64,000 nucleotides of DNA from Epilithonimonas zeae. Its GTDB lineage: Bacteria > Bacteroidota > Bacteroidia > Flavobacteriales > Weeksellaceae. Positions 44,617 through 53,421 of this stretch are shown in pieces. A program made the position numbers and the translations under genes. Position 1 is the first letter of the stretch. The number at the start of each line of letters is the position of its first letter. The stretch spans positions 744,001 to 808,000 of the forward strand of contig NZ_CP075338.1 of NCBI RefSeq assembly GCF_023278365.1, read 5' to 3'. Below the pieces are notes generated by a model. The model did not search any database. It was not told the DNA's origin and was given only the letters and a program-made list of their open reading frames with translations.

Positions 44617-45444
44617 ATGGAATTTTCTATTACCAATTCTAATCAATCAAGATTTTTCTCAATTAATTGTAACGGCAGATTAATTGATTTGTCAAAACCA
44701 AAACTAATGGGGATTTTGAATCTGACTCCAGATTCTTTTTCTGATGGTGGAAAATTCAACAACGAAAAATCAGCATTACAACAAGTCGAAATTTTACTGA
44801 AAAATGGAGCAGCAATTATCGACATTGGCGCACAATCAACACGTCCCAATGCGGAATTTTTGAAGGCTAATGAAGAAATCAGAAGAATCGGAAATATCAT
44901 TTCAATAATCAAAAAAGAGTTTCCGGAAAGTTTAATTTCTCTAGATACATTTTATTCTGATGTGGTAAAATTTGGATATGATGAAGGAATTGATATTGTA
45001 AATGATATTTCTGCAGGACAATTTGATTCTGAGCTTTTGGATACAGTTGCAAAAACTGGTTTACCTTATATATTGATGCATATTAATCCGACTTATGATT
45101 CGATGCACGATAAAATCATATTCGATGATATTATTTTATCAATCAATCGATTTTTCTCAGAAAAGGTAAATCTTTTAAGACAAAAAGGAATCAAAGATAT
45201 TATTCTTGATCCCGGTTTTGGCTTCGGTAAAACTGTTGAAGACCAATATCAAATGATTAATGAATTTGAATATATTGGATTTGGAAAATTGCCAATTCTT
45301 GCTGGGATTTCAAAGAAATCATTCATCTATAAACCGCTGGGAAAACAACCGAACGAAGTTGAAAAGGAAACATTAGATTTACATCATAAGTTATTAGGAA
45401 AAGGAGCAAATATTATTCGGCTTCATAGACCTGAAAATCTGTAA
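44617..45444 (+). CDS. folP: Dihydropteroate synthase
   Basis: Condenses p-aminobenzoate with the pterin pyrophosphate in folate synthesis. The 275 residues have all marker loops: LMGILNLTPDSFSDGG, IIDIGAQSTRPNAE, ISLDTFYSDV, DIVNDISAGQ, ILMHINPTYDSMH, DPGFGFGKTVEDQY, GISKKSFI and the C-terminal IIRLHRPENL. The usual final R-x-H-[DN]-V ends as RLHRPEN here, a minor change. It stands alone behind a repeat element. Confidence 0.95.
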   Translation: MEFSITNSNQSRFFSINCNGRLIDLSKPKLMGILNLTPDSFSDGGKFNNEKSALQQVEILLKNGAAIIDIGAQSTRPNAEFLKANEEIRRIGNIISIIKKEFPESLISLDTFYSDVVKFGYDEGIDIVNDISAGQFDSELLDTVAKTGLPYILMHINPTYDSMHDKIIFDDIILSINRFFSEKVNLLRQKGIKDIILDPGFGFGKTVEDQYQMINEFEYIGFGKLPILAGISKKSFIYKPLGKQPNEVEKETLDLHHKLLGKGANIIRLHRPENL

Positions 45445-45751
45445 CTCAGAATATAAATTAAATCATTTTCTGAAAATCCTTAAATATTTGTTTAGAAATT
45501 TTTATTATATTATTATCTTTCCTGTTAAAAAATATTTAACAAATTAAAAAAAAGCTACCAATGGAAGCTGATAATTAATCTATTTATCCAAAATTAGCTT
45601 ACTCTTGATCAACTAAAACTAAATATTTGGAAATTTATTAGATAGTTTTTAACTAACCTTTTTGCATAAAATCGAATGCTCATACTAAAGTCATAACATA
45701 AAAACCAATGCTTCATGTAAATAAGCATTGGTTTTCATTTACTAAAGTTCT
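45445..45751. other. Non-coding gap with one terminator
   Basis: About 300 bp of AT-rich sequence between folP and the convergent lipoprotein gene. Apart from the terminator at 45701-45735, I see no gene or motif. Confidence 0.6.
45701..45735. terminator. Bidirectional terminator
   Basis: A 13-bp perfect stem, AAAACCAATGCTT (45701-45713) with AAGCATTGGTTTT (45723-45735), between folP and the convergent lipoprotein gene. Confidence 0.85.
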
Positions 45752-46375
45752 CTAATATCTAGTACGATTAGCTACCTTATAATAGACAAGACATTTTAAA
45801 CTAGAATAATCACCACACATAGTTGTATCAAAATCAAAATAAATACCAATTGGCTTCATAGCCGGGTTCATGCTTACGTACTCATCTATTGAAGAAAGAA
45901 TCTTATATAATGCATAAGAACTTCCTACAGGAGAAACATTATTCCCAGGATATAATTCTTGAGCGTCATAATTTTCCGAACGATATATATTGAGATTGGA
46001 CATAGAATCATACTGTAAAACACTGCTATCACCTAAAACCTGACTAGCTACATAAAACTTTTTAAAATTATCTAATCCATTATAATATTTTGTATTTAAA
46101 TAATCTGTACAGCTTTTAATAATAGCTGCAAAAAACCAAGGACGGGGATTAGCAGATGGTGTCAAGCTATAATAGGTTTCAAAATTTATTGTAGGATAAT
46201 TACTAGGATTACCATAATTAACTAAAGATGAAGTTGGGGTAGGAACAATACATAGAGGATCAGTAGAATTTTTTGCAAATGCATTTGTTGGTTTTTCATC
46301 AATAATCATATTTTCTCTCTCGCTACTGCAAGAAAAAGTGATAAATAAATAAAGTAAAAAAGTTAATTTCTTCAT
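45752..46375 (-). CDS. Hypothetical lipoprotein
   Basis: A 207-residue lipoprotein (MKKLTFLLYLFITFSCSS, Cys16). The mature part has few features: NFETYYSLTPSANPRPWFFAAIIKSCTDYLNTKYY near the centre and SPVGSSYALYKILSSIDEYVSMNPAMKPIGIYFDFDTTMCGDYSSLKCLVYYKV at the end. No family recognised. It is divergent from the T9SS protein gene. Confidence 0.7.
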   Translation of the reverse strand: MKKLTFLLYLFITFSCSSERENMIIDEKPTNAFAKNSTDPLCIVPTPTSSLVNYGNPSNYPTINFETYYSLTPSANPRPWFFAAIIKSCTDYLNTKYYNGLDNFKKFYVASQVLGDSSVLQYDSMSNLNIYRSENYDAQELYPGNNVSPVGSSYALYKILSSIDEYVSMNPAMKPIGIYFDFDTTMCGDYSSLKCLVYYKVANRTRY

Positions 46376-46505
46376 GATAAATTTGTTTTTATTATATAAT
46401 GAGGCAAATATAAAAAATATTAATTAATTAATATTTTTTTTGATTAAAACTTGTCTATTTAAAATTAATTTAACTAAATTTGATAAAATTAAAAAATATT
46501 ACATT

Positions 46506-48143
46506 ATGAAAAAAACTCTATTTTCTTTATTTGCAACGGTAGCATTATTTTCTACCAATGTGGTAAAAGCCCAAACGGTAATCTTTGAAGATAGCTTTGA
46601 ATCTTATACTGATTTTGCTATTGCAAATGTTGGCAGTTGGACTCTAACTGATGTTGATCTTAAAACTACTTATGGTTTTCAGGGTGTTACGTTTCCAAAT
46701 TCCGGTGTAGCAAAATCTTTTCAAGTATTTAATTCTACAGCTACAACTCCCGTATTAACACCATCTGCTACTTCTAATTGGACGGCTAGAACAGGCAGTA
46801 AGGCAATGGTTAGTTTTGGAGCAGATTCTTCACCTTGGTCCAATGACTGGTTGATTTCACCACAGGTACAATTATTAACTGGACAAGGAGCGTCATTAAG
46901 TTTTTGGGGTAAAGGTTGTGATGCTACTTATGGAGCAGAAAAATTTAAAGTTTTGATTTCAACTACAGGAACCGCTGTTTCTGATTTTACTGCAATTTCG
47001 GCACTTACAACTACTCCATCAGATGCTGCTTGGCATGAATACACATATAATTTAAATGCATATGCAGGGCAACAAATCTATGTAGCAATCCAATGTACTT
47101 CTGATGACCAATTTGGATTTGCGGTTGATGATTTTAAAATCGTTAGTGCAGCACTACCAACAACAGCACCTAGTTGTTCAACATTAACATCTCCTGCTAA
47201 TGGAGCAACAAATCTTACTTATCTATCACAAACATTATCGTGGTCTGCTCCAACAACAGGGACTGCTGATTCTTATGATGTATATTTGGATAAGAATTCT
47301 GACCCAACTACATTGGTTGGTAATATAGCCGGAACTAGCTATACTGCTACTAACCTTGACGGCTCTTCAACTTATTATTGGAAAGTAGTTCCTAAAAATA
47401 CTATAGGATCTGCAACCGGATGTACAGTTTATTCATTTACAACTATGGCACCAACCTATTGTACTGCAGGTGCGACATCTACAAGCTGGGAAAAAATCAG
47501 CAATGTAACATTTGCCAATATCAATAACAACTCAACAGCTACTGCAGGTTATGAGGATTTTACTGCGGTTACAGGTAATGTAGAGGCAGGGTCAACTTAC
47601 ACCTTTACAGCATCATTCACTGGAACTTCTTATGACGCAGATCAAGTAACTGTTTGGATAGATTTGAATAATGATAAGGACTTCAATGATGTTGGAGAAC
47701 AAGTTTTAGTAACTCCAATAAAAAAATCTCCTTGGACAGGTTCTATCACTATTCCCGCAAGTGCTACTATTGGCACAACTCGTATGAGAGTTAGATTGAA
47801 CGATACAAGTTCTTCTACTTCTAATACTACTCCTTGTGGAACTGCAACATTTGGACAAGTAGAAGATTATACATTAAACATTGGACAATTAGCTGTTAAT
47901 GACGTTTCTAAAAACGGTATCAAAGCTTATCCAAACCCAGTAAAAGATATCTTCACTATTGAAGCTCAAGGAAAAATCAAATCTGTTAAAGTATTTGATG
48001 TAACTGGTAAGCAATTATTAACTAAAGATTTAAATGAAGCGACATCTAAAATTGATTTCACTAAATTTAATTCTGGAGTTTATGTTGTAACAACTACGAT
48101 GGAAGATGGCTCTACTTCTTCTACAAAAGTGATCAAGAAATAA
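46506..48143 (+). CDS. T9SS-exported multidomain surface protein
   Basis: A 545-residue secreted protein. I start at the ATG at 46506, which begins the signal peptide MKKTLFSLFATVALFSTNVVKAQ; the frame is open from 46440. In order: a choice-of-anchor/cleaved-adhesin jelly roll (about 25-210, FEDSFESYTDFAI, ASLSFWGKG, FAVDDFKI), a fibronectin III-like domain (about 215-310, ANGATNLTYLSQTLSWSAP), a GEVED domain (about 320-450, WIDLNNDKDFNDVGEQV) and a C-terminal T9SS sorting domain (KAYPNPVKDIFTIEAQGKIKSVKVFDVTGKQLLTKDL). Probably an adhesin or binding protein. Confidence 0.92.
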   Translation: MKKTLFSLFATVALFSTNVVKAQTVIFEDSFESYTDFAIANVGSWTLTDVDLKTTYGFQGVTFPNSGVAKSFQVFNSTATTPVLTPSATSNWTARTGSKAMVSFGADSSPWSNDWLISPQVQLLTGQGASLSFWGKGCDATYGAEKFKVLISTTGTAVSDFTAISALTTTPSDAAWHEYTYNLNAYAGQQIYVAIQCTSDDQFGFAVDDFKIVSAALPTTAPSCSTLTSPANGATNLTYLSQTLSWSAPTTGTADSYDVYLDKNSDPTTLVGNIAGTSYTATNLDGSSTYYWKVVPKNTIGSATGCTVYSFTTMAPTYCTAGATSTSWEKISNVTFANINNNSTATAGYEDFTAVTGNVEAGSTYTFTASFTGTSYDADQVTVWIDLNNDKDFNDVGEQVLVTPIKKSPWTGSITIPASATIGTTRMRVRLNDTSSSTSNTTPCGTATFGQVEDYTLNIGQLAVNDVSKNGIKAYPNPVKDIFTIEAQGKIKSVKVFDVTGKQLLTKDLNEATSKIDFTKFNSGVYVVTTTMEDGSTSSTKVIKK

Positions 48144-48165
48144 TTAATTTTTCTATAATCAATTT

Positions 48166-48194
48166 AATCCCGCTAATATTTAGCGGGATTTTTT
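48166..48194 (+). terminator. Terminator before rpsF
   Basis: An 11-bp perfect stem, AATCCCGCTAA (48166-48176) with TTAGCGGGATT (48180-48190), then a T-run. Confidence 0.9.
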
Positions 48195-48205
48195 ATATTA
48201 ATTAG

Positions 48206-48234
48206 TTGTAGTTTAGAAAAAAGTTGTACTTTTG
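48206..48234 (+). promoter_or_regulatory. Bacteroidota housekeeping promoter of rpsF
   Basis: TTG at 48206-48208, an 18-bp spacer, then TACTTTTG (48227-48234) match the -33/-7 consensus TTG-N17-23-TAnnTTTG. It lies 35 bp before the rpsF start and after the preceding terminator, the clearest promoter in the window. Confidence 0.85.
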
Positions 48235-48268
48235 CAACTCGAATTTTTAATTAAAATTAATTAACATT

Positions 48269-48610
48269 ATGAACAATTACGAAACTGTTTTCATTTTAAC
48301 TCCCGTTCTATCTGATGCTCAGGTGGAGGAAGCAGTGAAAAAATTTGAAGATCTATTGACTTCAAACAATTGCGAAATCGTTGCCAAAGAAAATTGGGGA
48401 CTTAAAAAATTGGCTTATCCAATCCAATTGAAAAAGAATGGGTTTTATACTCTAATCGAATTCAAAGGGGAAGGAACTGTAGTTGCTGATCTAGAAACTG
48501 CTTACAAACGTGATGAGAGAGTTATCCGTTATTTAACGACTAAACTTGACAAACACGCTGTAGAATATGCAGTAACAAGAAGAAGCAAAGTAAAATCTGC
48601 TAAAGCTTAA
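48269..48610 (+). CDS. rpsF: 30S ribosomal protein S6
   Basis: A 113-residue small-subunit protein that pairs with S18 in the platform. The start ([30 protein letters not shown]), [24 protein letters not shown] and [18 protein letters not shown] are characteristic. First of three ribosomal genes, 25 bp before rpsR. Confidence 0.97.
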   Translation: MNNYETVFILTPVLSDAQVEEAVKKFEDLLTSNNCEIVAKENWGLKKLAYPIQLKKNGFYTLIEFKGEGTVVADLETAYKRDERVIRYLTTKLDKHAVEYAVTRRSKVKSAKA

Positions 48611-48635
48611 TTATTAATCTTTAAAATTTAAAACA

Positions 48636-48938
48636 ATGGCAATAGACGATATGGCAAAACAAGCCTCTGCTGGAGGTGAATCAGAAGTGAAGTTTCTTAC
48701 TCCACTTGATATCAATACAAAATCTGAAAAGAAATATTGTAGATTCAAAAAATTTGGAATTAAGCACGTAGATTATAAAGATGCAGATTTCCTTTTACAA
48801 TTCGTAAACGAGCAAGGTAAAATTTTACCTAGAAGATACACAGGAACTTCTCTTAAATATCAAAGAAAAGTATCTGCGGCTATCAAAAGAGCAAGACATT
48901 TAGCTCTTATGCCTTACGTAGCGGATCTTTTGAAATAA
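48636..48938 (+). CDS. rpsR: 30S ribosomal protein S18
   Basis: A 100-residue protein with the S18 core [64 protein letters not shown]. The N-terminus is longer than in E. coli (about 75 residues), which is usual in Bacteroidota. Co-transcribed with rpsF and probably rplI. Confidence 0.97.
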   Translation: MAIDDMAKQASAGGESEVKFLTPLDINTKSEKKYCRFKKFGIKHVDYKDADFLLQFVNEQGKILPRRYTGTSLKYQRKVSAAIKRARHLALMPYVADLLK

Positions 48939-49009
48939 GACAAAATTAATAAAAGAAGTAGGCTCGCCTGCTTCTTTTGTTGCTGAATAATAATTTAATT
49001 CTAACTGTT

Positions 49010-49085
49010 TTAGATATTAGATATTAGATCTCAGATATTAGATTTTCTAACTTCTTATTTCTAACCTCTAACTTCTAGAATCTAA
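49010..49085. repeat. Low-complexity TTAGAT/TCTAAC repeat tract
   Basis: The rpsR-rplI gap contains repeated units of the type ATTAGATATTAGATCTCAG followed by CTAACTTCT-type units that are partly their complement, so the tract can fold back. It interrupts an otherwise tight ribosomal operon. Confidence 0.6.
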
Positions 49086-49099
49086 ACAAGACAACAACA

Positions 49100-49615
49100 A
49101 TGGAAATTATCCTAAAACAAGACGTAGAGAACTTAGGACTTGAGTTCGATACAGTAAATGTAAAACCAGGTTACGCTCGTAACTTTTTATTACCTCAAGG
49201 TTTTGCTCTTTTGGCAACTCCTAAAAACAAAGCGGCTTTAGAAGCTACTTTGGAAGCTAGAAAAGAAGAAGAAGCTAAATTGATCGCTACTGCTAACGCT
49301 GTTGTAGACCAATTGAAGAAAACTTCTGTTACTATTCCTGCAAAAGTAGGTGCTGGTGATAAATTATTTGGTTCTATCAACAATGCTGATCTTGCTGCTG
49401 CATTAGAAAAAGCAGGTGTAAGCGTTGATAAAAAATACATCAAAATCCCTGGAAATACAATTAAGAGAACAGGTAAATTCTCTGCAGTTGTAAGACTTCA
49501 TAGAAATGTAGAATACAGCTATGAGTTTGATATCGTTTCTGATGCTCCAGTAGAAGCTCCAAAACCAAAGGCTGCTCCTGCTAAGGTAGAAGAAACTCCT
49601 GCTGAAGAAGCTTAA
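49100..49615 (+). CDS. rplI: 50S ribosomal protein L9
   Basis: A 171-residue protein. The N-terminal domain MEIILKQDVENLGLEFDTVNVKPGYARNFLLPQGFALLAT is followed by the long helix and C-terminal domain (VGAGDKLFGSINNADLAAALEKAGVSVDKK), with an acidic Ala/Pro-rich tail (APKPKAAPAKVEETPAEEA) common in this group. Third gene of the rpsF-rpsR-rplI set. Confidence 0.97.
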   Translation: MEIILKQDVENLGLEFDTVNVKPGYARNFLLPQGFALLATPKNKAALEATLEARKEEEAKLIATANAVVDQLKKTSVTIPAKVGAGDKLFGSINNADLAAALEKAGVSVDKKYIKIPGNTIKRTGKFSAVVRLHRNVEYSYEFDIVSDAPVEAPKPKAAPAKVEETPAEEA

Positions 49616-49636
49616 TTGAATTAATTTTCAAAACAT

Positions 49637-49668
49637 AAAAAACCATTCTAAAATTTAGAATGGTTTTT
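49637..49668. terminator. Terminator after rplI
   Basis: An 11-bp stem, AAAACCATTCT with AGAATGGTTTT, with A- and T-runs, between rplI and the convergent thioredoxin-like gene. Confidence 0.85.
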
Positions 49669-49676
49669 CTTTTTAA

Positions 49677-50225
49677 TTATGATTTCTTGGATTTCCAACT
49701 ATTAAAGAAATCTTTTACTTTCTCAAGACTATAACCACTTCCCTCTTCTAAAATCGAACTATCTTGAGTATGAATCAGTTTACCATTTTCATCTAAGACC
49801 ATAAAAACAGGATAACCATATTTTGCACCAGGATTATCATACTTAGAAAATATTTTTTCGTTTTTATTTTCAGGTGACCAGTTCAAATGATAATAAACAT
49901 AATTATCATCAACAATTTGCTTTAATTCCGGTGTTTGCTGTACATAATTATTGAATCTTAAACACCAGATACACCAGTTACCTCCTGCTTGTATAATGAC
50001 ATTCTTATGTTCTTTTTTAGCTAATTTCACAGCATTCTGGATGTCTGCTTCAGCATTAGCTTCAGGATGATATGGTTTAGGTAGTTTTGCTTTTTCTTCA
50101 GCCGCAGCTTTCTTTTTAACATCTATTTGCTCTTGAGTTAAAGGAGACTCTTTTGTTTGCGCATTGGAAAGAGAAAATAAAAGTAAACCTCCAACAAACA
50201 ACAAACTCTTAACAGATTTTCTCAT
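49677..50225 (-). CDS. Thioredoxin-like secreted protein
   Basis: A 182-residue protein with a signal peptide (VGGLLLFSLSNAQ). After a charged linker rich in K/A it has a thioredoxin fold with the redox motif C-I-W-C in GGNWCIWCLRFNNYV and a cis-Pro region in KYGYPVFMVLDENGKLI. This resembles thioredoxin_7/DUF255-type periplasmic reductases in Bacteroidota. Probably acts on envelope disulfides or in oxidative protection. Confidence 0.88.
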   Translation of the reverse strand: MRKSVKSLLFVGGLLLFSLSNAQTKESPLTQEQIDVKKKAAAEEKAKLPKPYHPEANAEADIQNAVKLAKKEHKNVIIQAGGNWCIWCLRFNNYVQQTPELKQIVDDNYVYYHLNWSPENKNEKIFSKYDNPGAKYGYPVFMVLDENGKLIHTQDSSILEEGSGYSLEKVKDFFNSWKSKKS

Positions 50226-50287
50226 TATTATTGATAATTGATTTTAATTAAACATCAAAGTTAAGCAAAAATTCAGCCATTTTTCAG

Positions 50288-50295
50288 TATATTTG
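50288..50295 (+). promoter_or_regulatory. Candidate -7 box before the acyltransferase gene
   Basis: TATATTTG fits TAnnTTTG, 18 bp before the TTG start. No clear -33 element is seen. Confidence 0.4.
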
Positions 50296-50312
50296 CCAAT
50301 ATTCATTATCCA

Positions 50313-51191
50313 TTGAATCAATTTTTATTCAGCATATTATTACTAATTTCCAGATTACCACTCAGAATATTATATTTCTTTTCAGATATAATGTTCTTTC
50401 TCAATTATTATATCATAGGCTATAGAAAAGCAGTTGTTTTAGAAAATTTACGAAACTCTTTTCCCGAAAAGACGGAGAAAGAGATAAAAGAAATTTCTAA
50501 AAAATTCTTTTCTAATTTTTGCGATTATCTTGCAGAAATGCTAAAGGCTTTCACAATTAGTCATACAGAGTCACGTGTTAGAATGCAACATTTGAATCAA
50601 GATCTTTTCCATGAAGCAAAAGCCGAAGGTAAAAACGTCATCCTTCTTTCTGGTCACGTTTTCAACTGGGAATGGTTTAATGCGCTGGCAACACTTGTTC
50701 CTCAAAAAAATTGCCATCCAGTTTACAGAAAAATGAGCAGCAGTTTTTGGGAAGAGAAAATTAAAATGATTAGAAATCGATTTAATAATAAATCTTTAGA
50801 AGCCAACGAAGTTATTAAGCATATTTTCCGAACACCCAATAATGGAGAATCAATCTATATGTTTGTTGCAGACCAGACGCCACACGTTTTGCATGTAAAT
50901 TACGGATTGAAATTTCTGAATCAAAAAACACCGGCTTTCATCGGTTATGATAAATTATCTACAAGAATGGATATGGCTTTCATTTATTGTGAAATGAAGA
51001 AAGTAAAACGTGGGTTTTATCAGGTTAATTACCATAGAATTTACCCAGATGGCGAAAAATTTGTGGAACACGAGGTGGTGAAAAAATTCCACGGCTTGTT
51101 GGAGAATACGATTCGAAAAAGACCGGATAATTGGCTTTGGTCACACAGAAGATGGAAATATAAAGATGCTATAAAAAACTACCAAGAATAA
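50313..51191 (+). CDS. Lipid A biosynthesis acyltransferase-like protein (LpxL/HtrB family)
   Basis: A 292-residue membrane-associated acyltransferase. An N-terminal hydrophobic anchor (FLFSILLLISRLPLRILYFFSDIMFFLNYYIIGY) is followed by the family start RKAVVLENLRNSFPEK and the H-x4-E catalytic motif in SGHVFNWEW. It probably adds secondary acyl chains to lipid A, or makes a related aminolipid. No ATG fits, so a TTG at 50313 is taken as start. The stop overlaps the next ATG by one base. Confidence 0.88.
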   Translation: MNQFLFSILLLISRLPLRILYFFSDIMFFLNYYIIGYRKAVVLENLRNSFPEKTEKEIKEISKKFFSNFCDYLAEMLKAFTISHTESRVRMQHLNQDLFHEAKAEGKNVILLSGHVFNWEWFNALATLVPQKNCHPVYRKMSSSFWEEKIKMIRNRFNNKSLEANEVIKHIFRTPNNGESIYMFVADQTPHVLHVNYGLKFLNQKTPAFIGYDKLSTRMDMAFIYCEMKKVKRGFYQVNYHRIYPDGEKFVEHEVVKKFHGLLENTIRKRPDNWLWSHRRWKYKDAIKNYQE

Positions 51192-52168
51192 TGACTGTAG
51201 CTATCGCAATCCTCAATTGGAACGGTAAAAGCTGGCTCGAAAAATTCTTACCATCTGTAATAGAACATTCTCAGGAAGCCGAAATTTATGTTATAGACAA
51301 TGCTTCTACAGACGATTCTATTCAATTTTTGACGTCTAATTTTCCATCAATAAAAATCATACAAAATCAATCTAATTCTGGTTTTGCAAAAGGTTACAAC
51401 GAAGGTTTAAAATCCATTAAAGCTGACATTTACTGCTTACTGAATTCCGATGTAGAAGTTACAGAAAATTGGATTTCTCCTATCACAAAATTATTTTTTG
51501 AAGACCAAAATATCGCAGCCATTCAACCAAAGATTCTGGATTATAATCAAAAGAACAAATTCGAATTTGCAGGTGCTGGTGGTGGTTTGATAGACAATTT
51601 AGGTTATCCTTATTGCAGAGGAAGAGTTTTTGATGACATCGAAACTGATAACGGACAATACGACGATGAAACCGAAATTTTCTGGGCTTCCGGCTGTTCA
51701 TTATTTATCCGTTCAGAAGATTTTTGGAATATGAATGGTTTTGACGAAAGATTCTTCGCCCATCAGGAAGAGATTGACCTTTGCTGGAGACTGAAAAATG
51801 CTGGAAGAAAAATCTATTACACTGGAAAATCTATAGTTTACCACGTTGGTGGCGGAACATTAAACAAACAAAATCATAGAAAGACCTTCCTTAATTTTAG
51901 GAATAATTTGACAATGCTCGTTAAGAACCTCCCAGTTTACCAATTAGCTCCCGTAATATTTGCAAGATTAGTTCTTGATGGTTTTGCAGGATTATATTTT
52001 GGATATAAAAATGGATGGTCTCATCTTGGAGCAATCTTGAAAGCCCATTTTGGATTTTATGCAGCGATTCCTCAATCTTTAAAACTGAGACAAACACATC
52101 AAGTGAAAAATTACTATCAATCAAAATGGTTGATATTTAAACATTTTTTAGGTTCTAAAAATAATTAA
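51191..52168 (+). CDS. Family 2 glycosyltransferase
   Basis: A 325-residue GT-A fold enzyme: VAIAILNWNGKSWLEKFLPSV and IYVIDNASTDDSIQFL bind nucleotide, LLNSDVEVTENW carries the Asp motif, GCSLFIRSEDFWNMNGFDERFFAHQEEIDLCWRLKNAG is the acceptor/ED-x-D region, and the C-terminus has a hydrophobic, membrane-near part. It resembles rhamnosyl- or hexosyltransferases of cell-surface glycans. It is translationally coupled (TAATG overlap) to the acyltransferase, so both likely modify the outer membrane. Confidence 0.9.
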   Translation: MTVAIAILNWNGKSWLEKFLPSVIEHSQEAEIYVIDNASTDDSIQFLTSNFPSIKIIQNQSNSGFAKGYNEGLKSIKADIYCLLNSDVEVTENWISPITKLFFEDQNIAAIQPKILDYNQKNKFEFAGAGGGLIDNLGYPYCRGRVFDDIETDNGQYDDETEIFWASGCSLFIRSEDFWNMNGFDERFFAHQEEIDLCWRLKNAGRKIYYTGKSIVYHVGGGTLNKQNHRKTFLNFRNNLTMLVKNLPVYQLAPVIFARLVLDGFAGLYFGYKNGWSHLGAILKAHFGFYAAIPQSLKLRQTHQVKNYYQSKWLIFKHFLGSKNN

Positions 52169-52171
52169 TTG

Positions 52172-52726
52172 ATGGATTTCATTGCTTTAGATTTTGAAAC
52201 GGCAACGCACGAGAAAAACTCAGTCTGCGAGTTGGGAATTTGCATTGTGGAAAATGGGCAAATCAAAGAAACCAAATCTTGGCTCATAAAACCACCTTCG
52301 TTTCCCTATTTCAATCATCACAATGTTGCTGTTCACGGCATTACACCTCAAGATGTGCAGCACGCTCCCACTTTTGCAGACGTTTGGTATGAGATAGAAA
52401 ATCTAATGTATGGTAATCTGATTATCGCTCACAATGCTGCTTTCGATGCTAATGTTTTGCGAGGATGCCTGGACCATTACGGTTTTTTCAAACCAAATAT
52501 GAACTATTTGTGCAGTATTGGAGTTGCAAAAAAAGCTTGGAAAGATTTGAAAAGTTACGGACTCAAAAGTTTGGCAGAATATCATCAAATCAATTTTAAT
52601 CATCACCGCGCAGATGCCGATGCAGAAGTATGTGCGAAGATTTCTCTATTAAGTTTTGAGAGGCTCTTCATTACAAGAAACGATGAAGTTCGTGATGTTT
52701 TTAACAAGAAAATTAAGTTTCTTTAA
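52172..52726 (+). CDS. DnaQ-like 3'-5' exonuclease
   Basis: A 184-residue single-domain DEDD nuclease: FIALDFETATHEK (Exo I), AHNAAFDANVLRG (Exo II) and HRADADAEVCAKI (Exo III, DEDDh type with His). The ATG at 52172 is preferred to the TTG one codon earlier. It resembles the proofreading subunit or an RNase T-like enzyme; there is no polymerase link in the neighbourhood. It follows the glycosyltransferase gene by 3 bp. Confidence 0.9.
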   Translation: MDFIALDFETATHEKNSVCELGICIVENGQIKETKSWLIKPPSFPYFNHHNVAVHGITPQDVQHAPTFADVWYEIENLMYGNLIIAHNAAFDANVLRGCLDHYGFFKPNMNYLCSIGVAKKAWKDLKSYGLKSLAEYHQINFNHHRADADAEVCAKISLLSFERLFITRNDEVRDVFNKKIKFL

Positions 52727-52734
52727 AATATTAA

Positions 52735-52865
52735 TTTGGGCAGCTTAATCCGCCTTCCACTCCCAAACCTAACGAAGTGGTTCGACGAAGTCAATCTTTC
52801 ACTCCACTGCGTTGCGTAAAAAGGATTTCCGTTCAAGTCGGGCTGCTGCAATTCTATGTTCAGAA
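52735..52865. repeat. Structured intergenic repeat candidate
   Basis: A GC-richer stretch between the exonuclease gene and apaG. It begins GGGCAGCTTAATCCGCCTTCC and ends with GGATTTCCGTTCAAGTCGGG and GGCTGCTGC; GCAGC and GCTGC can pair across about 100 bases, and a TGCGTTGCG block lies in between. No reading frame. I recall similar AATCCGC/GGATTTCCG stretches in Flavobacteriia but cannot verify it here. Confidence 0.5.
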
Positions 52866-52884
52866 AGACATTTTGATTCGAAAA

Positions 52885-53268
52885 TCAATTACTTAAAACC
52901 TCGGAAACCAAATTAAATTTTGGAATTTCAACTGCGAAATTTTCTTTACTATCACTTTCAAATTGGTAAGAACCTTCCATATTCCCCACCCCAGATTTTA
53001 GAATCACATTGGAAAAATAGGTAAAGGTTTCGCCTGACACCAGAACTGGAGTCAAACCAATAACGCCAGCGCCTTCAACCTCAGTAAAACCAAAGCCTAG
53101 GTCATAAATCATCCATTTTCTCCTAAGAAGCTTCACTGTTTCAGTTCCAAGATTTTGAATTTCAATATGATACTTGAAAACAAAACGGTTTTCAGAAGGA
53201 TAACTGTTGAAATTATCATATTCTGCAGTAACGCTGACTTTTATTTCTGACGTAATTTTTGACACCAT
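52885..53268 (-). CDS. apaG: ApaG protein
   Basis: A 127-residue single-domain immunoglobulin-like protein, with the family blocks NRFVFKYHIEIQNLGTETVKLLRRKWMIYDLG, GAGVIGLTPVLVSGETFTYFS and MEGSYQF. ApaG is linked to magnesium/cobalt homeostasis in enterobacteria; its exact role is unclear. Normal length (about 125). Convergent with the exonuclease gene across a repeat. Confidence 0.92.
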   Translation of the reverse strand: MVSKITSEIKVSVTAEYDNFNSYPSENRFVFKYHIEIQNLGTETVKLLRRKWMIYDLGFGFTEVEGAGVIGLTPVLVSGETFTYFSNVILKSGVGNMEGSYQFESDSKENFAVEIPKFNLVSEVLSN

Positions 53269-53385
53269 TTTTTATGAATTTAAAGGTAAAATACAAATAT
53301 CTAGCCGAATATTGGATTAAAAAATCACAATTAAGTTAAATCGAATTCAATATTAATTAGATTTTATTCAATCGGTTAATTTTCT

Positions 53386-53393
53386 TAATTTTG
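53386..53393 (+). promoter_or_regulatory. Candidate -7 box for purB
   Basis: TAATTTTG fits TAnnTTTG and lies 29 bp before the purB start. Confidence 0.45.
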
Positions 53394-53421
53394 TGTAATC
53401 TAAAAAAGTAAAAAGAAAGAA

